From contig JBOEHG010000020.1 of NCBI GenBank assembly GCA_050633825.1, positions 62,001 to 126,000 of the forward strand: 64,000 nt of DNA, in the 5' to 3' direction. Below are positions 9,542 through 16,782 of the stretch, one piece after another. The notes under the pieces are model-generated. The model had not been told where the DNA came from. It made no database searches and saw only the letters and a program-made list of their open reading frames with translations. Within the stretch, counting starts at the first letter, position 1. The number at the start of each line of letters is the position of its first letter. A program made the translations under genes and the position numbers. Source of the stretch: CANLBN01 sp050633825. GTDB taxonomy: Bacteria > Pseudomonadota > Gammaproteobacteria > Pseudomonadales > Cellvibrionaceae.

Positions 9542-9997
9542 TTAACGATATTGATGATGTGATCGTTTATGCTCTATCTTGTGCTTAATAAAAGCAACCA
9601 CTTCCCCTTTTTGTTCAGCGTTAAGGCTATCTAAAAAACTGCCAAATGCATTTGCTAATTCCGGTGCAGATGTATTTATTGCTTGGGTTTTTGCATTGAT
9701 CAGCTCTAAAGCCTTATCTTGATCAAAGCGTTCAGCAGATATCATTGCGATCACTTCATCGGAAAAAGGGTTCATTTGAGCGCGCATCTTGGCCCTGTTT
9801 TCCAATACAGTATCTTTGAGTGTAACCAGTGCTTGTTGTTGGGAATTATCAAGTTGCAGCTCGTCACTAATATGCTCCATTACGTGCTCAGCAACAGCGG
9901 CGGGATCTCTGAATTTGTGTTTGCCATAGGCAAAAGCTCCACCAATAAGTCCTAAGGTTAATGTGGCAATCGTGATAATTTTAGTGGATCTTTTCAT
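9542..9997 (-). CDS. Spy/CpxP family periplasmic stress protein
   Basis: A 151-residue protein with a signal peptide (hydrophobic residues 8-24, ending near FAYG) and a helical mature part containing DELQLDNSQQQALVTLKD and LNAEQKGEVVAFIKH. These are the two LTxxQ-like segments of the Spy/CpxP fold. The C-terminus is His/Lys-rich (EHKRSHHQYR). Family members are periplasmic chaperones or kinase inhibitors induced by envelope stress. AGGAGAAAAACC precedes the ATG. Gene order spy-regulator-kinase matches cpxP-cpxRA style modules, and feedback on the kinase is a reasonable inference. Confidence 0.85.
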   Translation of the reverse strand: MKRSTKIITIATLTLGLIGGAFAYGKHKFRDPAAVAEHVMEHISDELQLDNSQQQALVTLKDTVLENRAKMRAQMNPFSDEVIAMISAERFDQDKALELINAKTQAINTSAPELANAFGSFLDSLNAEQKGEVVAFIKHKIEHKRSHHQYR

Positions 9998-10071
9998 GGT
10001 TTTTCTCCTGAGGTGTTTGAATGTACAGGAGCAGTTTAAGTGTGTAAGGCGATAAACTCTTTGCGGTACTG

Positions 10072-10104
10072 CATCAGGATGTAACAGCTTGTAACATCCT
10101 GATG
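10072..10104. promoter_or_regulatory. inverted repeat enclosing a CpxR-like direct repeat
   Basis: An 11-bp inverted repeat, CATCAGGATGT and its complement, encloses the direct repeat GTAAC-AGCTT-GTAAC (10081-10095). CpxR boxes of E. coli are GTAAA-N5-GTAAA, and RstA sites contain GTTACA, so this is a good operator candidate. It sits about 85-100 bp upstream of the Spy-like ATG and just past the RDD stop, and could also act as the RDD gene's terminator hairpin, although no U-tract follows. Confidence 0.5.
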
Positions 10105-10118
10105 TGATTTAGGAGGGA

Positions 10119-10625
10119 TTATTGGTTTTTTATGACTTTGGTTTTGGCGATATCGTCATGAAGGCATTGTTTGTTCTTCCTAAAGATAAATAAGACATTC
10201 GCCATTGATAAGAAAGAGCCTATTACGGGTATGTGGTTGGGAATAAAGTAAACTAAATAACGTTTAATAATATGGTCACCCAATATTGCTTTGGAGCCAT
10301 CTGTAGCAACAATTTTAATATTCAGGGCTTTCTTGCCAATGGTTTGTCCATTGGTGCTCAAAAAACGGTAATTGACAGCAAAGAAAATAATAATGCCTAC
10401 AAACCCAAGAATGATGGAGTGCAGTAATGGCGGCTCATTGCCATTCTCAAACATAGAGAACCAACCGATCAGAAAGAGTAGTGGAAAGAGGATAGCGAAG
10501 AGTATAATTGTATCCAGTAGGGATGCGCCGAGTCGACTCCAGCGGGAAGCAAGTGGAGCATCACTGATGTTATCGTCTGCGGGCGTTAAGTCTGCTTCAG
10601 GGGTTTGATAAATACTGGGATCCAT
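10119..10625 (-). CDS. RDD family membrane protein
   Basis: A 168-residue protein from the ATG preceded by AAGGAGATTTCC; an upstream in-frame ATG would add 22 unlikely residues. After a polar N-terminus (MDPSIYQTPEADLTP) comes the RDD motif ASRWSRLGASLLDT with Arg and Asp in helix 1, a second helix (about residues 50-80), FLSTNGQTIGKKALNIKI, and a C-terminal helix near IPVIGSF. RDD proteins are small inner-membrane proteins of poorly known function, some linked to ion transport. It lies alone between yqeY and the stress module. Confidence 0.85.
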   Translation of the reverse strand: MDPSIYQTPEADLTPADDNISDAPLASRWSRLGASLLDTIILFAILFPLLFLIGWFSMFENGNEPPLLHSIILGFVGIIIFFAVNYRFLSTNGQTIGKKALNIKIVATDGSKAILGDHIIKRYLVYFIPNHIPVIGSFLSMANVLFIFRKNKQCLHDDIAKTKVIKNQ

Positions 10626-10766
10626 GGAAATCTCCTTGTGTATGGTGTTATTTTTAGTGGTGTAAAACTTACACAAGGCAGATGTTAGCAAATATCAAAT
10701 ATTCGCGACAATTATTATCGGTGATTTTGAGAGGTCATCCTAGGTAGGATGTTAAGAATGGTGGAT

Positions 10767-11216
10767 CTAGCTCAGTTTAGCTTTAATCAGCCCGCTGACT
10801 TTGCCCATATCCGCACGGCCCTGTAGCTTGGGCTTGAGTATCCCCATTACTTGACCCATGCCTTGCATATTGCTGGCACCGGTTTGACTGATGGCGTCAT
10901 CAATAAGAGTGGCGATCTCATCATCTGTTAAGGGTTGGGGTAGGAATTCAGTGATAATCTTGATTTCGAGATGCTCTTGATCCGCCAGTTCTTGGCGCCC
11001 AGCATCTTCATATTGCTTAGCAGAGTCTCGACGTTGTTTGACCATCTTGTCCAAAACGGCCAATACTCGTGCATCATCCAGTTCGATGCGCTCGTCGACT
11101 TCTATGCGTTTAAATTCCGACTGGATAAGGCGAATAGTGCCCAAACGAGGCTTGTCCTTGGCTTTCATGGCCAATTTCATCTCGTTATGAATAGTGCTTT
11201 GGAGTTCTGAACTCAT
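10767..11216 (-). CDS. GatB/YqeY domain protein
   Basis: A 149-residue cytoplasmic protein with the full YqeY pattern: an N-terminal helical part with KDKPRLGTIRLIQSEFKR, KQRRDSAKQYEDAGRQELADQE, and the C-terminal tail-domain motif MGQVMGILKPKLQGRADMGKVSGLIK shared with GatB. It is widely found after rpsU and is thought to act with tRNA or transamidation, but the role is unproven. The rpsU stop lies 73 bp upstream and a small hairpin lies between, so partial read-through from the rpsU promoter is likely. Confidence 0.92.
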   Translation of the reverse strand: MSSELQSTIHNEMKLAMKAKDKPRLGTIRLIQSEFKRIEVDERIELDDARVLAVLDKMVKQRRDSAKQYEDAGRQELADQEHLEIKIITEFLPQPLTDDEIATLIDDAISQTGASNMQGMGQVMGILKPKLQGRADMGKVSGLIKAKLS

Positions 11217-11257
11217 CTTTTATTATCAGCGTGTTAGTCAGCTAATTCATTGTGATC

Positions 11258-11277
11258 AGGAAAGAGAAGCCTTTCCT
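11258..11277 (-). terminator. small hairpin between rpsU and yqeY
   Basis: A 7-bp stem, AGGAAAG/CTTTCCT, with a 6-nt loop lies 13 nt after the rpsU stop in the transcript. No U-run follows, so it is more likely an attenuator or RNA-processing element than a full terminator. It would let rpsU be expressed above yqeY. Confidence 0.35.
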
Positions 11278-11289
11278 GCCATTATGCTA

Positions 11290-11505
11290 TTAATAAAGAC
11301 GATTAAACTTGCGTGATTCGCGAGAAACCTTTTTTGCGTGACGCTTAACAGCAGCGGCAGCTTTACGCTTACGAACAGTAGTAGGCTTTTCATAGTGTTC
11401 ACGACGGCGAACTTCAGATAAAACACCTGCTTTTTCGCAAGAGCGCTTAAAACGACGTAGAGCAATATCAAATGGCTCGTTTTCTTTCAGTTTAACAGAA
11501 GGCAT
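11290..11505 (-). CDS. rpsU: 30S ribosomal protein S21
   Basis: A 71-residue basic protein beginning MPSVKLKENEPFDIALRRF and continuing with SCEKAGVLSEVRRREHYEKP, an almost canonical gammaproteobacterial S21. The Arg/Lys-rich C-terminus is as expected. The frame stays open for 13 codons upstream, but S21 proteins start at MPSVKV/L, so that start is used. It is located on the small subunit near the anti-Shine-Dalgarno end of 16S rRNA. It is divergent from tsaD, which is the classical arrangement; the usual downstream dnaG-rpoD genes are not here. Confidence 0.97.
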   Translation of the reverse strand: MPSVKLKENEPFDIALRRFKRSCEKAGVLSEVRRREHYEKPTTVRKRKAAAAVKRHAKKVSRESRKFNRLY

Positions 11506-11578
11506 GGATCGTCCTGTAATAGTTAACATTTTCAGCCCAAGCACGTGCTTATCAAGGGGCTTCTTCTAAGGGGCGCAG

Positions 11579-11607
11579 ATTTTACACATTCAGGCCGCTA
11601 ACAACAA
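11579..11607 (-). promoter_or_regulatory. sigma-70 promoter for rpsU
   Basis: Read on the minus strand: TTGTTG, a 17-bp spacer, then TAAAAT (five of six matches to TATAAT). Transcription would start near 11572, giving a leader of about 65 nt that contains the palindrome AGCACGTGCT. The MITE-like element begins 37 bp upstream of the -35 hexamer, so this promoter is left intact. Confidence 0.55.
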
Positions 11608-11643
11608 GTGATTTGAGCCTCAGATACTGCATAATTTTATTAG

Positions 11644-11903
11644 GGCCTGTTCACACTCATTGAATCATCATTGCTAGAGGTTATTTTTTTACTCAGTAAT
11701 GCAGAAATCGCGCAGTGCACTAAATGTATATAAGCGGCTAATAACGATGTTGAGTGAAAAAATAGTCCTAGCCCTTCGGGTTGGGCCAAAAAAGCGCTAC
11801 TCTGTGTTGCTCGTCGCTCATTTAGACCCACTAGACTCGTTCCTCGCGCCTTCATTAGCGCTTTTTTGGCCTCAACCGACGGTTCAATTAGTGTGAACAG
11901 GTC
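11644..11903. mobile_element. 260-bp MITE-like element
   Basis: Terminal inverted repeats GGCCTGTTCACACT (left) and the complement of GACCTGTTCACACT (right) match at 13 of 14 bases, and further matching bases follow inward (ATTGAA). The element is flanked on both sides by the 4-bp direct repeat TTAG, a plausible target-site duplication. Inside is a second perfect 16-bp inverted repeat, GGCCAAAAAAGCGCTA at 11784-11799 and its complement at 11856-11871. No open frame encodes a recognisable transposase, so it would be non-autonomous. It is inserted between the divergent rpsU and tsaD genes and may alter tsaD expression. No second copy was seen in the window. Confidence 0.65.
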
Positions 11904-12014
11904 TTAGTGTAGACAGATAATAGGCCTTTTGTGTACTTCTGGTATCATTGCGCGGGTTTATAAATGCTCCCTTAGTTGTGGGGATTGGGTTGAAATAGTA
12001 GGAAAATGCAAAGT

Positions 12015-13043
12015 ATGCGTGTATTGGGTATAGAAACCTCTTGTGACGAAACTGGCGTGGCTCTCTATAGCAGTGAAGAAGGATTGTTAGGGCATGAGCT
12101 TTACAGTCAAATAGAGCTACACGGAGAGTATGGTGGGGTGGTGCCGGAATTGGCTTCTAGGGACCATGTCCGTAAGTTACTGCCTTTGGTAGATACCCTG
12201 TTGAAGCGTTGCCAATTACAAAAAGAACATATCGATGCGGTTGCTTTTACTAATGGCCCGGGGCTTGTGGGCGCGCTTATGGTGGGCGCTTGTACTGGAC
12301 GGGCCTTGGCCTTTAGTTTGGGAGTACCTTCAATAGGAGTGCATCATATGGAAGGTCATCTATTGGCACCGATGCTGGAAGATAACCCGCCCGAATTTCC
12401 TTTTATTGCCTTATTGGTTTCCGGTGGACACACGCAACTCGTGAGAGTAGATGCCATTGGCGAGTATACTTTGTTGGGTGAGTCGCTTGATGATGCGGCC
12501 GGAGAAGCCTTTGATAAAGCGGCTAAAATGCTTGATCTTGACTACCCTGGGGGGCCACATATTGCGCGTTACGCAGAGCAAGGCGAGCCCGGCCGCTTTA
12601 CTTTTCCTCGTCCTATGGTGGATCGCCCAGGTCTGGATTTCAGTTTTAGTGGTTTAAAAACCTTTACACTGAATACTGTTGCCAAATATGCTCAGGGTAA
12701 TGGTTTACCCGATGAGCAAACCTGTGCAGATATTGCCTATGCTTTTCAAGAGGCAGTTGTCGATACTTTAGTGATAAAGTGTCGTCGGGCATTGGAGCAA
12801 GAACAGTTAAAGACCCTGATTATTGCGGGTGGCGTTTCAGCGAATACGCGCTTGCGAGAGCGTCTTGAAGCAGCCTTGAAAAAAATAGGTGCAGAGGTGT
12901 TCTATGCACGGCATGAGTTCTGTACGGATAATGGTGCAATGATCGCCTATGCAGGCTGCCAACGATTATTGGCCGATCAGCACGCAGAGATGGCCGTTAA
13001 GGTGACTCCGCGTTGGCCCTTGGATCAATTGGCGCCGCTGTAA
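12015..13043 (+). CDS. tsaD: tRNA N6-adenosine threonylcarbamoyltransferase TsaD
   Basis: A 342-residue protein from MRVLGIETSCDETG, the usual start; an ATG three codons earlier is possible but too close to the AGGA ribosome site. It transfers the threonylcarbamoyl group to A37 of ANN-decoding tRNAs, with TsaB and TsaE. Metal ligands appear in HHMEGHLLAP, followed by FPFIALLVSGGHTQLV, GEAFDKAAKML, DFSFSGLKT, and AGGVSANTRLRE near the nucleotide site, all intact. Length matches E. coli TsaD. It is divergent from rpsU, with the MITE-like element in the promoter gap. Confidence 0.97.
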   Translation: MRVLGIETSCDETGVALYSSEEGLLGHELYSQIELHGEYGGVVPELASRDHVRKLLPLVDTLLKRCQLQKEHIDAVAFTNGPGLVGALMVGACTGRALAFSLGVPSIGVHHMEGHLLAPMLEDNPPEFPFIALLVSGGHTQLVRVDAIGEYTLLGESLDDAAGEAFDKAAKMLDLDYPGGPHIARYAEQGEPGRFTFPRPMVDRPGLDFSFSGLKTFTLNTVAKYAQGNGLPDEQTCADIAYAFQEAVVDTLVIKCRRALEQEQLKTLIIAGGVSANTRLRERLEAALKKIGAEVFYARHEFCTDNGAMIAYAGCQRLLADQHAEMAVKVTPRWPLDQLAPL

Positions 13044-13091
13044 TCACTTATTAATAGAATTAAGAAAAATAAGGCATAAGGTAGTTGTCCC

Positions 13092-13472
13092 GTGGATAAA
13101 ATTATTATCAAGGATTTAACATTAGAAACCATTATCGGTTTGTTCCCATGGGAGCGGGAAGTGAGACAGCGCTTGTTTGTTGATTTGGAAATGCAGGTCA
13201 ATATAGAACAAGCTGCAGCGACAGATGACTTTCAGTATGTTGTGAATTATGCAGATGTTTGTGATCAAGTCGCTTCTCTTGCTGATGATGGAAAATTCAA
13301 ATTAATTGAAACGTTTGTCGAGCGTATCGCTGAATTGGTATTAACTAATTTTGATGTTTCCTGGGTGAAAGTTTATGTGCGTAAAACAGATGCGGTTACA
13401 CAGGTCGCGAGTGTAGGTATTGAAATTGAGCGTAGTGCAAATAAAAATAAAATAGAGGTCAGCAATGTCTGA
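13092..13472 (+). CDS. folB: dihydroneopterin aldolase FolB
   Basis: A 126-residue protein using GTG as start. Motifs of the family are present: LTLETIIGLFPWEREVRQRLFVDLEM near the N-terminus, NYADVCDQVASLADDGKFKLIETFVERIAE with the catalytic-site Glu, and VYVRKTDAV near the C-terminus with the Lys typical of FolB. It converts 7,8-dihydroneopterin to 6-hydroxymethyl-dihydropterin in folate synthesis. The last eight bases overlap folK, indicating a coupled folB-folK operon. Confidence 0.93.
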   Translation: MDKIIIKDLTLETIIGLFPWEREVRQRLFVDLEMQVNIEQAAATDDFQYVVNYADVCDQVASLADDGKFKLIETFVERIAELVLTNFDVSWVKVYVRKTDAVTQVASVGIEIERSANKNKIEVSNV

Positions 13473-13998
13473 GGTTGTTATTGCAATCGGCAGTAACAGT
13501 GATCGCGAAAAGCATATAAGTTATTCCCTTGATAGCTTGGCGGCAAAGTACGGTGATTTGTTAATTTCGCCGGTGTATGAAAGTGAAGCCAAAAAAGCCT
13601 GCGAACCTAATGCGGTAGAGAAGCCTTATTATAATTTAGTCGTTTGTTTTTCTACAGACAGTTCCGTTTTAGATTTAAAGCAATCTTTGCGTAAAATAGA
13701 AACAGAATGTGACCGAGAAAGGCGTGGTGAGAGGGTGACTTTGGATCTTGATTTATTGCTCTACGATGATTGGGTCGGAGAAGTCGATAATAGTGCTATA
13801 CCGCATCATGATATTAGTCAGTGCGCTTATGTACTTCGTCCTTTAGCTGATTTGTTGCCAGAACATTCTCACCCTGTCTATAAGAAAAGTTATTCTGATT
13901 TATGGAAGGCGTTTGTCACCGATACGGTTTTATATCCAATTGATTTTGTCTGGAAAGATAATGTGATTTCTGTATCAGCATGTTTGCAGCCCATTTGA
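13465..13998 (+). CDS. folK: 6-hydroxymethyl-dihydropterin pyrophosphokinase (copy 1)
   Basis: A 177-residue HPPK. It opens with VVIAIGSNSDREKHI (the GSN pterin loop). The catalytic/ATP stretch CDRERRGERVTLDLDLLLYDD carries the paired Asp residues that bind magnesium. IPHHDISQCAYVLRPLADLLPEHSHPV is the family C-terminal block. It follows FolB in pathway order and overlaps it. The sequence is more divergent from the textbook consensus than the second copy at 40.9-41.4 kb, but the key residues are kept, so both may be active. Confidence 0.9.
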   Translation: MSEVVIAIGSNSDREKHISYSLDSLAAKYGDLLISPVYESEAKKACEPNAVEKPYYNLVVCFSTDSSVLDLKQSLRKIETECDRERRGERVTLDLDLLLYDDWVGEVDNSAIPHHDISQCAYVLRPLADLLPEHSHPVYKKSYSDLWKAFVTDTVLYPIDFVWKDNVISVSACLQPI

Positions 13999-14041
13999 TA
14001 TATTAGAAACATTCAAATATCAATGTTAAGAGGAGGTAACG

Positions 14042-14557
14042 ATGATTATAAAAACACCAACGCTATTACAAATTAAGATAATATTATCGATTTTTCTAGC
14101 CATTAATATGACTTCTGCTCAGGCAGAATCTGTCGATAAATCATTGTCCAGCCCCTACGGGCCTATTAAGTCAGAGTTTCTTGAAATGTGCGCTCCTTAT
14201 ATTAAGAGCGACCTTGTTTCAAATAATGCTTGTTTTCTTTATTTTATTGGTTTGCGTAATGGCTACCTTGCCGGTGATAAAAAAGCAACTGACCGTGCGG
14301 CGCTCTATTATGCCTTGGATGGTGATGTTGCCCCAGCGGGCGACCTTAAGGTGAAGTATTGGTTAAAAGCAAAAAATGCCTTTGAAAATAAAGCATTTCA
14401 AACGTTGGATTCCCATAAAGTTAATTGTATTAGAGCGCTTCCTGTTGAGTCTTTTTTGCGAGACTTTTACAGTTTTCTTGAAAAACATCGCCGGGATAAT
14501 GGTGTGACCATCTTATTTGATGAGTTTGTTCAAACTCAATATGCAGGCAAATGCTAA
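14042..14557 (+). CDS. exported protein, possible Rap1a/Tai-like fold
   Basis: A 171-residue protein with a signal peptide (residues 1-28, cleavage near AQA-ES). GAGGAGGTAACG gives a strong ribosome site. The mature part has four Cys: near ICAP/EMCAPY, NNACFLYFIGLRNGYLAG, VNCIRALP, and the C-terminal YAGKC. The C-x2-Y-x2-G and C-x-P-like motifs with a terminal Cys recall the Rap1a/Tai family of small periplasmic immunity proteins, but the match is by eye and weak. No type VI effector gene is adjacent. It sits alone between folK and the convergent pteridine reductase. Confidence 0.55.
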   Translation: MIIKTPTLLQIKIILSIFLAINMTSAQAESVDKSLSSPYGPIKSEFLEMCAPYIKSDLVSNNACFLYFIGLRNGYLAGDKKATDRAALYYALDGDVAPAGDLKVKYWLKAKNAFENKAFQTLDSHKVNCIRALPVESFLRDFYSFLEKHRRDNGVTILFDEFVQTQYAGKC

Positions 14558-14592
14558 GGTCGGTGTTTAATTTGTGTGGTCAATAACTCTTG

Positions 14593-15336
14593 TTATAAGT
14601 AAATACTGCGACCACCATCTACTGCGAGAATTTGCCCTGTAATATAGGGCGCATCTTTGACAAAAAATAATACGGTTCTTGCGATATCATTTGCCGAGCC
14701 TTCTCGCCCTAGCGGGACCTGATTTAAAATACGCTGTTTTTCTTCTTCGCTGTGTTCAGCAGCATTTTCTGGCCAAATAATAACGCCGGGAGCGACTCCA
14801 TTAACGCGTACATCTGGCGCCAACTCTCTTGCCAGTGATTTGGTTAACATGGCATTACCCGCTTTTGCAATGGTATAAGGACTGTATTCTGTTAAAGGAA
14901 TGTCAGCATGGATATCAACGATATTAACAATGCAGCCGTTTTGTTTTTTTAGTTCCACGGCCAGTGCTTGAGATAAAAAGAACGGTGCTTTGGTGTTGCT
15001 GGCTAACAAATCTTCCCATTGTGTCTCGGTGACGCTTCCGAAAGGTGTTGGATAATAGCTAGAGGCATTATTGATCAGTACGTCAATTTTCCCCCAGCAC
15101 ACTAAGGCTTCTGTTACCAAATGGTTAATATCATCAATTTTATTGAGATCAGCGCTAATGGCGACTGCTGAATTCTTTCGTTGATTATTGAACTGTTCTG
15201 TCAGTTGTTTGGCTTCTTCTATAGAGCGACGATAATGTAAAATAATATTATAGCCATTTGAATGCAGCTGCTTTGCAGTTTCTGCACCAATACGTCGGCC
15301 ACCACCGGTGATGATTGCAACAGGGTTATTTGCCAT
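14593..15336 (-). CDS. pteridine reductase, SDR family
   Basis: A 247-residue SDR whose cofactor motif is TGGGRRIG, the TGxxxRxG form that marks pteridine reductases (PTR1/FolM-like) that use NADPH. NNASSYYPTPFG, the catalytic Tyr and Lys in YTIAKAG, and the GREGSANDIA...ITGQILAVDGG ending follow. It reduces dihydrobiopterin- or dihydrofolate-type substrates. Its location next to folB-folK supports a pterin role. It overlaps the start of its product's upstream neighbour cca by 11 bases on the same strand, indicating an operon cca-ptr. Confidence 0.85.
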   Translation of the reverse strand: MANNPVAIITGGGRRIGAETAKQLHSNGYNIILHYRRSIEEAKQLTEQFNNQRKNSAVAISADLNKIDDINHLVTEALVCWGKIDVLINNASSYYPTPFGSVTETQWEDLLASNTKAPFFLSQALAVELKKQNGCIVNIVDIHADIPLTEYSPYTIAKAGNAMLTKSLARELAPDVRVNGVAPGVIIWPENAAEHSEEEKQRILNQVPLGREGSANDIARTVLFFVKDAPYITGQILAVDGGRSIYL

Positions 15337-16474
15337 TATTTAAAAAAAATTCCAATTGTTTAATGCGTTCTTGTTTAATGGCTTCACCCAAAGCTGATTT
15401 TTTATAGCCTTGTTCGATTAACATTTTGGGCTCAACCTGTTCATAATATTTTAGAGCGGTCTTCCAAAAGCTGATAATGTTATCAGCTTTTTCTGTTTGT
15501 GAAAGCCATGCAATAAGTTCTAACGATTCATAAAATCGTTGGGGTTTACGGTTGGCATCTAAAGAATGTAGCGTGTTGGCTATTCTTTCTGCAATTAAGG
15601 ATGTATTGTTTTCGTGTAAACTTTGTGAAGCTAATGAGTAAGCTTCTACGTTATTTTTCTCTTGTTGGATTAAGCGAGCTAAGTCACGAAAGTGATTGGG
15701 TACTCCAAGCCGTTTGCATAGATTTTTTATTTCATCTTCAGCAAGCGGATAGCATAGTGCGGCAAAGCGTTGAGTTGTTGTTGATGCGTGCTCACAGGTT
15801 TTTGTTAAATATTTGATGCTTAGTGCTAGTCGTTCGTTATGATTGAGTTCAGATAAAATATCTTTTAGTGCATGACATTGGTCTAAAGTAATAAAAAACT
15901 GATCTGGGTTTTGCTCCCCTAAAGCCTTATGACACTCCTGCCAAACGCGCTCGGCAACTAAATGTTTTGTTTCGCCTGCCGCAACAATGGTTTTCATTAA
16001 TAACAAAGTATTTTCGGCAATAGTAAAGCCTAAATGATGATAGCGAGACTTAAAACGAGCAACTCTTAATATGCGGACAGGGTCTTCAGCGAATGCGTCG
16101 GAAACATGCTGCAGCTTTTTGTGTTTAAGGTCATCTTGCCCCTTGTAAGGATCAATAATATTACCATCTGAGTCTTGTGCTATTGCATTAATGGTCAAGT
16201 CTCGGCGCTCTAAGTCCTCTTCCAGAGTGACTGATTTGTCGGTATGAAATGTAAAGCCTTTATATCCCGGAGCGGTTTTTCTCTCCGTTCTGGCTAAGGC
16301 ATATTCCTCGCCTGTTTTAGGGTGAAGAAATACAGGGAAGTCCTTGCCTACAGCTTTAAACCCTTCTTTTATCATTTCCTCTGGTGTTGAACCTACTACA
16401 ACCCAATCCCTTTCTTTAAAAGGAAAATGGAGTAGTTGATCACGAACAGCGCCGCCGACTAAAAATATTTTCAT
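15326..16474 (-). CDS. cca: CCA tRNA nucleotidyltransferase lacking the HD domain motif
   Basis: A 382-residue class II nucleotidyltransferase that adds or repairs the tRNA 3' CCA. It opens MKIFLVGGAVRDQLL, followed by ERDWVVVGSTPEE, FPVFLHPKTGEEYALARTER, RRDLTINAIAQD and EDPVRILRVARFKSRY, essentially the E. coli Cca core. The first metal-site carboxylate is Glu21 (E. coli has Asp21). The C-terminal third, where E. coli Cca has its HD phosphohydrolase, reads QRFAALCYPLAEDE at the expected position and has no HD pair. It should therefore add CCA but lack phosphatase and 2',3'-phosphodiesterase activity. Confidence 0.9.
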   Translation of the reverse strand: MKIFLVGGAVRDQLLHFPFKERDWVVVGSTPEEMIKEGFKAVGKDFPVFLHPKTGEEYALARTERKTAPGYKGFTFHTDKSVTLEEDLERRDLTINAIAQDSDGNIIDPYKGQDDLKHKKLQHVSDAFAEDPVRILRVARFKSRYHHLGFTIAENTLLLMKTIVAAGETKHLVAERVWQECHKALGEQNPDQFFITLDQCHALKDILSELNHNERLALSIKYLTKTCEHASTTTQRFAALCYPLAEDEIKNLCKRLGVPNHFRDLARLIQQEKNNVEAYSLASQSLHENNTSLIAERIANTLHSLDANRKPQRFYESLELIAWLSQTEKADNIISFWKTALKYYEQVEPKMLIEQGYKKSALGEAIKQERIKQLEFFLNNGK

Positions 16475-16565
16475 AAAAGGTAATAATGCTGATTGACCAG
16501 AGTGAGCTTATAGCTCACACTAGTCTCAAATTTTGAAACCGATACAATTGATACTGATAGAAAGT

Positions 16566-16676
16566 ATGTTAACACAAGCTATTCATTTATCCGCTATTTA
16601 CCCGAGCCTGCCAGTCAAACGCTTGGCCGTAGCTGTGCGCGTGCTGCGCTGGGCCATGATTATGATGCGGTTGTGA
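16566..16676 (+). CDS. possible 36-residue hydrophobic small protein
   Basis: A short frame in the 308-bp divergent gap between cca and the EamA gene: MLTQAIHLSAIYPSLP, then an amphipathic Arg/Val/Leu stretch with KRLAVAVRVLRW. It stops 22 nt before a very strong terminator. The ribosome site is weak (GATAGAAAG). The Arg/Trp-containing helix is vaguely like DUF1127-type small proteins, but no family is claimed. The alternative is that the same interval is a noncoding RNA. The presence of a terminator with no other plus-strand gene before it is the main argument that something is transcribed here. Confidence 0.35.
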   Translation: MLTQAIHLSAIYPSLPVKRLAVAVRVLRWAMIMMRL

Positions 16677-16698
16677 TGTGAAGTAGTTTTGTTATTCG

Positions 16699-16729
16699 CA
16701 AAGGCCGCAGCTAACTACTGCGGCCTTTG
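16699..16729 (+). terminator. strong hairpin terminator before the EamA gene
   Basis: A 12-bp perfect stem, CAAAGGCCGCAG with its complement, and a 7-nt loop, followed by TCGTTT. It ends a plus-strand transcript that starts after cca (opposite strand) and before the EamA gene, so the transcript must be short. Confidence 0.8.
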
Positions 16730-16782
16730 TCGTTTCTGGGGTAAAAAAATATTAATAGATAGAGTAAGTGTAGGAAAGGATA

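Noticed and set aside
11640..11896. Frames of 65-71 codons on both strands inside the MITE-like element
   Set aside because: They span the inverted repeats and show no transposase or other family motif.
14042..14557. Type VI immunity gene with linked effector
   Set aside because: The exported protein has only a loose Rap1a-like Cys pattern, and no effector or T6SS gene is adjacent.
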